Positions 5,744-13,360 of a DNA stretch of 13,930 nucleotides are shown here, in pieces. The stretch lies in the NCBI GenBank assembly GCA_964654535.1, contig CAZZIZ010000087.1, positions 1-13,930 of the forward strand, read 5' to 3'. The notes beneath the pieces are model-generated. The model worked only from the letters and a program-made list of their open reading frames with translations, made no database searches and was not told the origin of the DNA. The DNA comes from CAZZIZ01 sp964654535. GTDB lineage: Bacteria > Bacteroidota > Bacteroidia > Chitinophagales > UBA2359. The translations under genes were made by a program, and so were the position numbers. Position 1 is the stretch's first letter, and every line of letters starts with the position of its first letter.

Positions 5744-7174
5744 GTGTATCAGAGTAAACCCGTTGCCATTCTTAAATCCTTCAAGCCAAAAGAGTTCAAA
5801 AAGCTCCAACCTTTGGTGCGTTTGGCTTCTAGAAAGGATCAGTCGGAGTTGCTTTTACTTTTCGAGGTATTGAAAAATGCGCACCCAAAATTTGATCAGC
5901 CTTACTTAGAACGGACGGAATTGTTCAAGAAAGTTTTTCCAAAAGAGAAATACAACGAGAAGCTACTCCGCTATTTACTTTCTGACTTCACTAAGATTTT
6001 GGAGGAGTATCTTATTTCTGCGCGCTTGGAAAAAAACGAACGTCAACGAACTTCACTGTTATTACAATCCTATGGTGATCGCGATTTAGAAAAATTCTTT
6101 GTTAGCCTTTTAGACAAAGAGAATAAAAAGCTCAGCAAAGAAAAAGTTAAGGATATCAATTTCTATTTGCACCAATTTCGGATGAGCGAAATTTTATCCG
6201 ATTTTGAGTTTGCAAAGTTAGATCGTTCGCGTGCAGATTTGTTGGCGCTGAATATGGATAAACTCGACCAGTTTTACATAGCCTCCAAACTGCGCTCCAC
6301 TTGTTTGCTCCAAAATTTTCGAGACTTACGTATAAGTGACTACCAACCCATTTTTCTAAACAGAATCGTTGAACTAATCGATAACAGTGAGCTAAAGGAA
6401 ATTTTGTTCATCCGAATTTATCGGAAAATATTACTGACGCTCTTGGAGCCAGAGGAAGAAGCACATTATAATGATCTGGTCGCAGATTTAGACAACTGCC
6501 ACGGGGAGTTTAGTCCTGAAGGGCTTAATGAGATTTATAGTTTTGCTCGGAACTACTGCGTAAAAAAAATAAATAGTAGTCGCCCGGAATACCTCGAAAT
6601 ACTTTTTGACCTGTACAAAAAGATGATTGAGCGGGAAGTGATATTTAGAAGCGGCTATTTACCTCAGTGGGATTATAAAAACATGATCTCGCTTTGCTGC
6701 AAACTAGGCTTTACGGACTATGGCGAAAATTTCTTGGAGGAATATCGAGAGCGCATACACCCTGACTTCCGTAAAAACGCCTTCAACTTTAACTCTGCCA
6801 GTCTGTTCTTTCATAAAAAGGAGTATGATAAAACATTATCCTTTCTCCAGAAGGTAAGCTTGTCAGAAACGGCCTATCACATCGAATCCAAAACTTTGAT
6901 GATGAAGACCTACTATGAACTACAGGAAATGATTCCGCTGTTTTCACTTTTTGATTCATTCAACATATACTTACGCAGAAGTAAAGAAATGTCTTCGGAT
7001 AGAAAAACTGCCTATGGCTATTTCATAAAGTACTTAAAACGCATTAGCCGTATACGCTTAGGGGGTTCTGTAAACCCCGAAAAGGTTAAGAGTCAAATGA
7101 ACGCAGAAAAGGGAATGATTGATATTACTTGGCTAAACTCCAAAGTGGACGAATTGATAGTCAAGACCAAATAG
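5744..7174 (+). CDS. Helical protein of unknown function with TPR-like C-terminal region
   Basis: A 476-residue soluble protein, not assigned to a named family. It has no signal peptide or membrane segment. It is rich in Lys, Leu, Glu, Phe and Tyr and appears all-helical. Residues 345-395 (ASLFFHKKEYDKTLSFL, then LMMKTYYELQEM) read like one or two tetratricopeptide-type helical pairs, suggesting a protein-binding scaffold. The N-terminal ILKSFKPKEFKKLQPLV resembles lineage-specific hypothetical proteins I recall from Bacteroidota. The start must be the GTG at 5744: an in-frame TAA lies at 5732-5734 and no ATG occurs until deep in the protein. It ends 3 bases from the convergent mutS2 stop. 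A function in DNA repair is not implied by that convergent position. Confidence 0.85.
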   Translation: MYQSKPVAILKSFKPKEFKKLQPLVRLASRKDQSELLLLFEVLKNAHPKFDQPYLERTELFKKVFPKEKYNEKLLRYLLSDFTKILEEYLISARLEKNERQRTSLLLQSYGDRDLEKFFVSLLDKENKKLSKEKVKDINFYLHQFRMSEILSDFEFAKLDRSRADLLALNMDKLDQFYIASKLRSTCLLQNFRDLRISDYQPIFLNRIVELIDNSELKEILFIRIYRKILLTLLEPEEEAHYNDLVADLDNCHGEFSPEGLNEIYSFARNYCVKKINSSRPEYLEILFDLYKKMIEREVIFRSGYLPQWDYKNMISLCCKLGFTDYGENFLEEYRERIHPDFRKNAFNFNSASLFFHKKEYDKTLSFLQKVSLSETAYHIESKTLMMKTYYELQEMIPLFSLFDSFNIYLRRSKEMSSDRKTAYGYFIKYLKRISRIRLGGSVNPEKVKSQMNAEKGMIDITWLNSKVDELIVKTK

Positions 7175-7177
7175 ATA

Positions 7178-9607
7178 CTATCCTAGTTCAAAGACACTAA
7201 TACCATCTCCGCCATATTCAGGATCTTCATTGCGAATATTTTTCACAGCATCATACTTTTTAAAAGTATTGCGAATGGTACGACGCAATGCACCAGTACC
7301 ACGGCCATGAATAATTTTCAACTCATCGGCATTTACAATCAAGGCATTATCGAGTAACTCCTCCACCCGCTTAATTGCTTCTTCCACGCGCATTCCTCTA
7401 ACATCGATGCTGTTGCTAAATGCGGCGGTGCGAGATAACTCGTGGTAATCGCCCACGTAGGTCTTCGGTGCTACTGTGCGATTAGGAGTGTTCACAACTA
7501 CCAACTCCTTTAGCTTCACTTTGGTTTTTAGTGAGCCGAACTTAACGACAGCTTCATTCTTACGTAACTCGAGTACGGTTCCACTTCTTCCTCCTGTCCG
7601 CAGTTGCACGCTGGCACCTTCGACCAGCTCTCCTACCGAATCCTTTTGCAGAACTACATCTCGATATTCTTCAATCGTGCCCTCCTTCTCCGCTTTCATA
7701 TCGGCAAGCTCATTTCGAATAGCGGCCGCCTTTTTCTTATTGGCTTTATCTTCTTGCCATTCGCGCACCATATTTTCTAGCCGGCGGTTTGTTTCTTTTA
7801 TGTTGGCCGCAGCTTTTTGTTCCGTTTCTAACAAAATCGACTTTCTTCTTTTCTCGAAATCTTTACGCTTTCGCTCGAATTCGTCTTTTGTACGCTTAAA
7901 ATCTCCTTCACGAGCAGCGATGGCAGCCACCCGCTCTTCTAGATCTTGCTTTTCCATTTGTAAGCTACTCAGTAATTGATCGAACTCTTTGTACTCGTTT
8001 CCTACGAGCTCTTTAGCTTCATCAATAACTTCTTGCTTTAGTTTAGACTTACTGGCCAACTCAAATGCAAAGGAGCTACCCGGCTTTCCTATTTCCAGGC
8101 TGTACATAGGTTCCAATTTCTCTTTATGAAAACCCATAGCTCCATTGATAACGCCTGAAGTCTGACTGGCGTAAATTTTCAAATTACTATAATGCGTAGT
8201 CAGCACGCCATAGACTCTTTTTCGATTTAACTCAGCCAAAACACTTTCTGCAATAGCGCCACCGAACTTTGGGTCCGTTCCGGACCCAAACTCATCTATG
8301 AGTACCATTGATTTGTTGTCGGCAAATTCTATAAAGTGTCGCATGTTCTTTAGACGCGAACTGTAGGTACTTAAATCATTTTCCAATGATTGCTCATCAC
8401 CAATATCTACCAAAATGGATTTGAAAATACAGAGTCTCGAAGAGGTTTCTGCGGGAATAAGCATCCCGCTTTGAAACATTAGTTGTAGTAAGCCCACTGT
8501 TTTAAGTGCAACCGACTTCCCTCCGGCGTTTGGTCCGCTGATTACCAAGATGCGATCTGCAATGCTCAGTCGCAAAGAAAGCGGCACCGTTTTTTTCTTG
8601 GCTTTTTTATTGATTAAAAATAAAAGAGGATGGTAGGCCAAGTTCAGCTCCATTACCCTTTCGGGGCTAATACTCGGCATAGCTGCATCTAACTTTTGTG
8701 CGAGCAAGCCTTTCGCGCGAACAAAATCGAGCTTAGCTAGTAATTTTTGATAGCCCCCAAACACATCTACGTGTGGACGCAGTTCCGCAGTAAGCGTACG
8801 TAGTATTTTTTCTATTTCTCTTCGCTCATCATTTTGTAACTCTACCAGTTCGTTATTCACTTGTAGCGTAGTGTCAGGTTCAATGAACGTGGTTTTACCT
8901 GATGCAGAAACATCTAGGATAACCCCTTTGACTTTTCGCTTAAACTCGGATTGTACCATTAGTACTCTACGACCATTACGAATACTCTCGCCTTCGTCGA
9001 CTAACCACTTTCGCTTTCTGTATTCTTGAATTACGGTTCGGAAGGTGCGATTTAGTTCTTGGAATTTTCCGTTGATTTGATTGCGGATAATGGTCAGCTC
9101 ATTGGAGGCACTAGACTTTATTTTACCCTCATCATCAATGACTCGTTTGATATGATTAAGCAGGTCCTTGTCGACCTCATACTTTTTGATGATGCGAAAC
9201 AAGTGCAAGTATAGCTCGCGAGCCTCATTATCATCTCCTGAAAAGAAGGCTATAATTAACTGTACTGCGCTTATAACCTTTAGCACTTTGAAGAGCTGAT
9301 CTTCGGTCAGAACAGCGTTTTCCAGTTCCATAATTTTCATCTCGGACTTCAAGTCGAGGTAATTCTCCTGTGGAAATGGTTTTTGCGGATTTTCCAGGAG
9401 CATTCGAAACTCGTTGGTTTCGTGAAGGTTGCGCTGAATGTCGTCTGCGTCGGTATAGAACTTAATCTTGTGGACGTGTTCTACGCCCAGGGGACTTACG
9501 CATAAGTCTTCTACCAAGTCCAAAATTTTATCGAACTCTAACTTCTCAAACAGTTCTTTGGGATATAGATGAAAGGATTTAGGATTCCTTTTCTTATAGA
9601 GTTTCAT
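7178..9607 (-). CDS. mutS2: MutS2 family protein (MutS-like ATPase with Smr nuclease domain)
   Basis: An 809-residue cytoplasmic protein, near the usual MutS2 length. It lacks the mismatch-recognition domains of MutS and starts directly in the clamp/lever region (about 20-340). The ABC-type ATPase follows: Walker A GPNAGGKS (358-365), STYSSRLKNM (413-422), Walker B VLIDE (435-439) and GSGTDP (441-446). Residues 530-640 form a long charged coiled coil. The Smr domain (about 730-809) has SIDVRG (733-738) and HGRGTG (767-772), the catalytic-type motifs of Smr endonucleases. MutS2 proteins act on branched DNA to limit recombination, or in Bacillus on collided ribosomes; which applies here cannot be told. 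The ATG at 9607 gives the expected N-terminus. It is not in an operon and is convergent with the 476-residue gene. Confidence 0.96.
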   Translation of the reverse strand: MKLYKKRNPKSFHLYPKELFEKLEFDKILDLVEDLCVSPLGVEHVHKIKFYTDADDIQRNLHETNEFRMLLENPQKPFPQENYLDLKSEMKIMELENAVLTEDQLFKVLKVISAVQLIIAFFSGDDNEARELYLHLFRIIKKYEVDKDLLNHIKRVIDDEGKIKSSASNELTIIRNQINGKFQELNRTFRTVIQEYRKRKWLVDEGESIRNGRRVLMVQSEFKRKVKGVILDVSASGKTTFIEPDTTLQVNNELVELQNDERREIEKILRTLTAELRPHVDVFGGYQKLLAKLDFVRAKGLLAQKLDAAMPSISPERVMELNLAYHPLLFLINKKAKKKTVPLSLRLSIADRILVISGPNAGGKSVALKTVGLLQLMFQSGMLIPAETSSRLCIFKSILVDIGDEQSLENDLSTYSSRLKNMRHFIEFADNKSMVLIDEFGSGTDPKFGGAIAESVLAELNRKRVYGVLTTHYSNLKIYASQTSGVINGAMGFHKEKLEPMYSLEIGKPGSSFAFELASKSKLKQEVIDEAKELVGNEYKEFDQLLSSLQMEKQDLEERVAAIAAREGDFKRTKDEFERKRKDFEKRRKSILLETEQKAAANIKETNRRLENMVREWQEDKANKKKAAAIRNELADMKAEKEGTIEEYRDVVLQKDSVGELVEGASVQLRTGGRSGTVLELRKNEAVVKFGSLKTKVKLKELVVVNTPNRTVAPKTYVGDYHELSRTAAFSNSIDVRGMRVEEAIKRVEELLDNALIVNADELKIIHGRGTGALRRTIRNTFKKYDAVKNIRNEDPEYGGDGISVFELG

Positions 9608-9665
9608 ACGTCTCGAAGCTTTTTATCGCCTGATCTGATTAGATCGAAACAAAGCTAAACAAAAA

Positions 9666-9687
9666 AAGCGGCTGAAATCAGCCGCTT
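9666..9687 (-). terminator. Rho-independent terminator downstream of the beta-rich T9SS cargo gene
   Basis: AAGCGGCTGA (9666-9675), AA, TCAGCCGCTT (9678-9687): a perfect 10-bp GC-rich stem. On the minus strand it runs directly into a T tract (complement of 9661-9667). It lies 25 bases past the stop at 9713 and ahead of the mutS2 promoter region. Confidence 0.88.
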
Positions 9688-9712
9688 CTATAATAGAGTG
9701 TTTAATATTTTA

Positions 9713-10432
9713 TTACTGCACTTTTGAGAATCGTTGCGTTTTGATAACGCGATTGGATTCATCAAGTAAAGAAAGAATATACATTCCTTCTGTCCAATCA
9801 TAAGCACCAATACGAATTTGCGTCTCGTCTTGGATGTCGATACGATCTAAAAGCTTTCCAGTCAAATTGTAAACTTCAATGGTAGAAGCGTCATTAATGT
9901 TGGTCATAGAAACATTCAACTCACCCATTACAGGATTTGGATAAAGGTTCAATGTTTGAACTACTTCATCTTCAATTCCTACTGCTTGACTAACAAAACC
10001 GTCACATTCAACGTTTACGGTTTTACCAAAGTAAACAAGCTCAGCGAAGTTAACATCTGGGGTTCCTTCATCAAATATGTTTAAGGTAACCTGAGAGCAA
10101 CCTTCAAGGCCATTAGGCCAAAAGTAAACTTGCAAAAAATGAGATTCTCCAGGCGCTAAAAGAAAAACCTCAGAGTCAATCCAATTCAAGTAGCAAAGGT
10201 TTTTATCACAAATCTGCGTATCCCAACCTTCAAATAAATTGGACTCATCGCGTTCCCATCGCACATTCATTTGTTGATCTGAACTATTGGTTACATCAAC
10301 ACTAACTATGAAAAAGTCTTCTCCTACTGGACCTTCCCCAAAAACAACGTCAGAAGCCTCAAAAGACAGGCTGCTTTGAGAAAAAGCTACGCTTGAGACA
10401 AAAAGTAAAGCTAAAAAGTAAAATTTCTTCAT
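9713..10432 (-). CDS. T9SS type A sorting-domain protein with beta-sandwich-like passenger
   Basis: A 239-residue exported protein. The signal peptide covers residues 1-18 (KKFYFLALLFVSSVAFS). Residues 22-145 are beta-rich and look like an Ig-like/ASPM-type fold: VVFGEGPVGEDFFIVSVDV, then a VNVEC edge strand. Four cysteines (C75, C80, C112, C143) could form two disulfides in the oxidising periplasm or outside the cell. Residues 160-239 are a T9SS type A sorting domain with LNLYPNPVMGELNV, IEVYNLTGKLL and a final QRFSKVQ. It should be secreted by the type IX system and probably bound at the surface. The ATG is preceded by AAGGAAA, a weak Shine-Dalgarno. It forms a single-gene unit with its own terminator, divergent from the thioredoxin-like gene. 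The passenger's function is unknown. Confidence 0.88.
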   Translation of the reverse strand: MKKFYFLALLFVSSVAFSQSSLSFEASDVVFGEGPVGEDFFIVSVDVTNSSDQQMNVRWERDESNLFEGWDTQICDKNLCYLNWIDSEVFLLAPGESHFLQVYFWPNGLEGCSQVTLNIFDEGTPDVNFAELVYFGKTVNVECDGFVSQAVGIEDEVVQTLNLYPNPVMGELNVSMTNINDASTIEVYNLTGKLLDRIDIQDETQIRIGAYDWTEGMYILSLLDESNRVIKTQRFSKVQ

Positions 10433-10659
10433 TTTCCTTGAGTTCTATGCAACCTGATACTGCCAATTTCGTTCCTTTTTCTTGTTTTATCAAACCTTGG
10501 TAAGAAGATTTAAGCATAATTAACGAGTCTTGCTGCAATATGACTATTTGCAGTCATTTTCGTTTAAGCCTTGTGACTACGTGTCAATCATCTGTCTATT
10601 GCTATTATTTTAGAATTCTCATTGATTTTAAATGCTTTCAAGGCCTATTTTCGATTGAT
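10433..10659. promoter_or_regulatory. Divergent intergenic region with interleaved inverted repeats
   Basis: 227 bases between the two divergent exported-protein genes. CTGCAA (10533-10538) pairs with TTGCAG (10548-10553), and ATGACT (10540-10545) pairs with AGTCAT (10552-10557). The arms are interleaved, so only one hairpin can form at a time. A near-match to the -7 box (AAGGTTTG, minus strand) lies around 10491-10498. No exact TAnnTTTG box was found for either gene. Confidence 0.35.
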
Positions 10660-11850
10660 ATGAAAGGGAGAATTACTGCGATTTTAACGGTTTGTGCCTT
10701 GGTGCTTTTATCAAACATCGGTTATGCCCAGACGGCACCGGATTGGACTTTAACCGACATAAATGGCCAGGAGCATAATCTTTACGACGATCTAGATGCT
10801 GGCAAAACTGTGATAATTGACTTTTTTGCTACCTGGTGTAGCCTTTGTTGGAATGCGCACAGTGGTGGAGTGCTACAAGATATGTACGCACAACACGGTC
10901 CGGATGGAGATGACACTTACAGGATTTATATGATTGAGGGCTTTCCAAGCACGGATATACAGGACTTGCTCGGGAATACAAATGGTACCCAGGGAAATTG
11001 GATTCAAGGAAATGACATTCCAATAATAGAAAGTGCTCAAACTGGAGCAGATTATGGAATTTTAGGTTTTCCGACCTACTTCATTATTTGCCCGGAGGAC
11101 CGCTCCTTAAACAGTCTAAGTCCGACAAGTATAGCTGCGATACAAAATCAAGCAGGTGTATGCCCTCCATTTACAGGTGGGCCTGATGGTGGTGGAAGTC
11201 TTGCAACGAGGTTTCAAGGAACTATTGGTCTCCAGGGATATCAAAATGGTGGACAAATGTCTACTAGTTTAGCCGCTAACGGTTTACTGCCAATGAGTCA
11301 ACCTTTTAATACCGCTCCGTTCAACTACGCAGGTAATGAAACCATAAGCACAATTCCAAGCAACACAGTTGATTGGGTTTTGTTAGAGTTACGCGATGCA
11401 AACAATGAATCAGTTGTAGTTGATACAAAGGCAGCTTTGGTCGATCAGAACGGAAACATAATGGACATATCTGGAAGTCCGGGAGTAAACTTTGACACTG
11501 CTCCAAACGGAAATTATTTCGTGGTGGTTCACCATGCCGGTCATGTTTCTATTATGAGTTCGACCACTGTTTCTATTCCCAATGCTAGTCCCTACAATTT
11601 TACAACTGGCAATAATACAGTGCAAGGTATCGACCAACTAACTTCTGTCGGCGGCACATTTTCCATGCGCTCAGGTGATTACGACAACAACGGCACCGTG
11701 AACTTTTCGGACTTTATTCGTTGGTTACAAAACAACAATGCTTTAAACGCTTATGCCGCCTACGACGCCGATGGCAGCGGTACGGTAAACTTTACAGACT
11801 TCATTTTGTGGTTAAGTAATAACAACCACTTGGCATATTCTGGCATTTAG
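10660..11850 (+). CDS. Secreted thioredoxin-fold protein with beta-domain and dockerin/EF-hand-like repeats
   Basis: A 396-residue exported protein. Signal peptide 1-24 ends at GYAQ. Residues 25-170 are a TlpA/AhpC-like thioredoxin fold: FFATWCSLCW with CxxC Cys60/Cys63, cis-proline motif GFPTYF (Pro138), and an extra cysteine pair C144/C168. A Gly-rich linker (about 172-180) leads to a beta-rich domain (182-335) containing VDWVLLELRDA and GNYFVVVHHAGH, a module I recall from other Bacteroidota surface proteins. The end holds two calcium-loop repeats, DYDNNGTVNFSDF (340-352) and DADGSGTVNFTDF (369-381), each followed by a WL-NNN motif, like dockerin half-repeats. No T9SS sorting domain follows. 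I chose the ATG at 10660 over an upstream in-frame ATG at 10540, because only it places the signal peptide at the N-terminus. A disulfide-reducing or -forming role outside the cytoplasm is inferred. Confidence 0.88.
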   Translation: MKGRITAILTVCALVLLSNIGYAQTAPDWTLTDINGQEHNLYDDLDAGKTVIIDFFATWCSLCWNAHSGGVLQDMYAQHGPDGDDTYRIYMIEGFPSTDIQDLLGNTNGTQGNWIQGNDIPIIESAQTGADYGILGFPTYFIICPEDRSLNSLSPTSIAAIQNQAGVCPPFTGGPDGGGSLATRFQGTIGLQGYQNGGQMSTSLAANGLLPMSQPFNTAPFNYAGNETISTIPSNTVDWVLLELRDANNESVVVDTKAALVDQNGNIMDISGSPGVNFDTAPNGNYFVVVHHAGHVSIMSSTTVSIPNASPYNFTTGNNTVQGIDQLTSVGGTFSMRSGDYDNNGTVNFSDFIRWLQNNNALNAYAAYDADGSGTVNFTDFILWLSNNNHLAYSGI

Positions 11851-12060
11851 GCCCGAGTGAGGGATAGGAATAATGCGACCAAAGGGAGCAGTCGCTTTTG
11901 TTGAGCCAGTAAATCCTTACCGCCTTAGCGGTAGATGGCTTTGCTTTGGCGAAACAAGAGTGCGACCGGAGCGTGAGCGGAGTTATGGATAGCCCGACCC
12001 TGCTTATTTTGCGCAGCAAGATATAAGCAGGGGCACTCCCTATTTATCATTCTAATACCC
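11851..12060. repeat. Extragenic element of nested inverted repeats between convergent genes
   Basis: About 210 non-coding bases between two gene 3' ends, clearly more GC-rich and structured than the other spacers. From left to right: GCGAC (11875-11879)/GTCGC (11891-11895) followed by TTTT; TACCGC-CTTA-GCGGTA (11918-11933) nested inside AGCCA (11904-11908)/TGGCT (11936-11940); a GAGCGTGAGCGGAGTTATGG stretch running into ATAGCCCGACCC; then CCCTGCTTAT (11998-12007)/ATAAGCAGGG (12023-12032) with an inner TTGC/GCAA hairpin. TGCGACC occurs twice (11874, 11961). The GGATAGCCCGACCC part resembles a dispersed extragenic motif I recall from Bacteroidota genomes. It may also end transcription from both sides. 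Confidence 0.55.
11998..12032. terminator. Long hairpin at the end of the extragenic element, possible bidirectional terminator
   Basis: A perfect 10-bp stem, CCCTGCTTAT with ATAAGCAGGG, encloses 15 bases that contain a second 4-bp stem (TTGC-GCA-GCAA, 12009-12019). It sits between the convergent stops at 11850 and 12073. There is no proper T-run on either side, so intrinsic termination is uncertain. Confidence 0.4.
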
Positions 12061-12072
12061 GAATTAGCTTCT

Positions 12073-12906
12073 CTACATCATTGCTTCATCGGCAAAACTG
12101 TAGTAACCACTGGTGGTAACAATAAGATGATCGAGCAAAGGCAGGTCAAGCAATTGGCCGGCGTCTTTTAATTTTTTGGTGAGATCAATATCGGCGCGGC
12201 TGGGTTTTAAATTTCCCGACGGATGGTTATGTGCCACTACTATAGAGCAGGCGTTTTTACGCAGAGCTTTATTGAAAATTAATTTTGGATCGGCGACGGT
12301 TCCGGTCATTCCACCTATGCTTACTTGTTCAAACTCTAACACCAGGTTGGCGCGGTTCATATACACAACCCAAAACTCTTCGTGGTTTAAATCGCGCAAT
12401 TGATGATGCAGCAATTCGAATATATCTCGGCTACTGGTTATTTTTTTGCGCTTGGCTGCAGCGACTTGTCTTCTGCCAGCTAGCTCCATTGCAGCGATTA
12501 TGCTTATGGCTTTTGCCTCGCCTACTCCATTGAATTTTATAAGATCCTCTACACCAAGTTTGGCGAGTTGATCTATGTCATTTTCTACACTGGCTAGTAT
12601 GCGCTTGGCTAACTGAACTGCTGATTCGTTTCTGCTACCACTACCCATTAAAATAGCGATAAGTTCGGCACTACTCAAAGCCTCTTTGCCTTTCATGAGC
12701 AACTTCTCGCGCGGGCGGTCTTCCTCGGCCCAATTCTTAATTGGGATGTAATCGCTAGGAGGAGTATTCTTTTTCTTCGATTCAATTTCCTTAGACTGAA
12801 GTACCGAGGCTGATGAGTCTCTTTGCTCTAAAGAAACCTGCTTGTTCAAGCTTTCCAGTTGTTCCAACAATTTGCTCGATTCCGTTAAGTTCTTTGGCTC
12901 GGTCAT
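12073..12906 (-). CDS. radC: RadC family JAB/MPN-domain protein
   Basis: A 277-residue cytoplasmic protein of the RadC family. The canonical protein begins at IKNWAEEDRPREKLL (about residue 56). Residues 72-150 hold the helix-hairpin-helix-like region with NGVGEAKA (126-133). Residues 155-277 are the JAB/MPN domain, with the JAMM zinc motif HNHPSGNLKPSRADID (His226, His228, Ser236, Asp239) and an upstream acidic residue Glu177 in HEEFWVV. The historic DNA-repair role is not well supported for the family, and the real activity is unknown. The 55 residues before the conserved part are Ser/Lys/Glu-rich with a short coiled-coil-like run (LLEQLESLNKQV) and are unusual. An internal start at Met71 would cut into the domain, so the long form seems right. 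The gene lies downstream of rpsT but is separated from it by a terminator. Confidence 0.95.
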   Translation of the reverse strand: MTEPKNLTESSKLLEQLESLNKQVSLEQRDSSASVLQSKEIESKKKNTPPSDYIPIKNWAEEDRPREKLLMKGKEALSSAELIAILMGSGSRNESAVQLAKRILASVENDIDQLAKLGVEDLIKFNGVGEAKAISIIAAMELAGRRQVAAAKRKKITSSRDIFELLHHQLRDLNHEEFWVVYMNRANLVLEFEQVSIGGMTGTVADPKLIFNKALRKNACSIVVAHNHPSGNLKPSRADIDLTKKLKDAGQLLDLPLLDHLIVTTSGYYSFADEAMM

Positions 12907-12945
12907 ATCCTTAAATTAGTTATTAATGTTTGCTGCACAAAAAAA

Positions 12946-12967
12946 GGGAGCATCAGATGATGCTCCC
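12946..12967 (-). terminator. Rho-independent terminator of rpsT
   Basis: GGGAGCATCA (12946-12955), GA, TGATGCTCCC (12958-12967): a perfect 10-bp stem followed on the minus strand by seven T (complement of 12939-12945). It is about 40 bases past the rpsT stop and about 40 before the radC start, so it separates the two genes. Confidence 0.88.
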
Positions 12968-13006
12968 TCGCTAATTTATTATTTGTCTATTGACCTCTTA
13001 GAGAGA

Positions 13007-13258
13007 TCATAGGGCATTTACGTGCTTGGTCAACTTGCTTTTCAAGTTACCGGCTTTGCTCTTATGAATGATGTTCTTCTGAGCAATTTTGTCAATCATA
13101 CTCAAAACCTCAGGAAGCTTCTTTTCAGCAGCAGATTTAGAGGTTTCTTCGCGTAATGCTTTGATCGCATTACGGGTAGTCTTGTGACGGTATTTGTTGC
13201 GTAAACGCTTTACCGCTGACTGTCTGATTCTTTTCTTTGCCGACTTGTGATGAGCCAT
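13007..13258 (-). CDS. rpsT: 30S ribosomal protein S20
   Basis: An 83-residue very basic helical protein that binds 16S rRNA in the small subunit. The start MAHHKSAKKRIRQS, then NKYRHKTTRNAIKAL and HKSKAGNLKSKLTKHV, are characteristic of bS20. I chose the ATG at 13258 and not the in-frame codon at 13282, because S20 proteins begin MA(N/H)HKSA. The sequence between 13258 and 13282 belongs to the leader, and the -7 box TATATTTG overlaps the upstream position. A short purine stretch (AAGAAGA) before the ATG may aid initiation. It is monocistronic, with its own promoter and terminator. The call is secure. Confidence 0.97.
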   Translation of the reverse strand: MAHHKSAKKRIRQSAVKRLRNKYRHKTTRNAIKALREETSKSAAEKKLPEVLSMIDKIAQKNIIHKSKAGNLKSKLTKHVNAL

Positions 13259-13279
13259 AAATTCTTCTTTTAAGGGGCG

Positions 13280-13287
13280 CAAATATA
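13280..13287 (-). promoter_or_regulatory. TAnnTTTG -7 box of the rpsT promoter
   Basis: TATATTTG on the minus strand matches the Bacteroidota -7 consensus exactly and lies 21 bases before the rpsT ATG, giving a short leader. The expected -33 position, 21 bases further upstream, shows only a poor TGTG-like match. Confidence 0.65.
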
Positions 13288-13360
13288 GATAAAAGAGTAG
13301 AAGACCACATGATTTTCGGACATTTCGAGGACGAATAATGCCCGCTTTTTCGCTTTAAAC

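Noticed and set aside
7476..7979. Plus-strand Ser/Phe-rich ORF of 167 codons
   Set aside because: It is the antisense of the coiled coil of mutS2; Lys/Glu-rich coding commonly yields Ser/Phe-rich open antisense frames.
5023..11850. The exported proteins considered as one secretion or surface operon
   Set aside because: They lie on different strands, two have their own terminators, and mutS2 and the helical protein gene lie between them. They are independent units.
11801..12019. Minus-strand ORF of 72 codons in the spacer before radC
   Set aside because: It spans the inverted-repeat element and the end of the opposing gene, shows no domain, and its composition reflects the repeat sequence.
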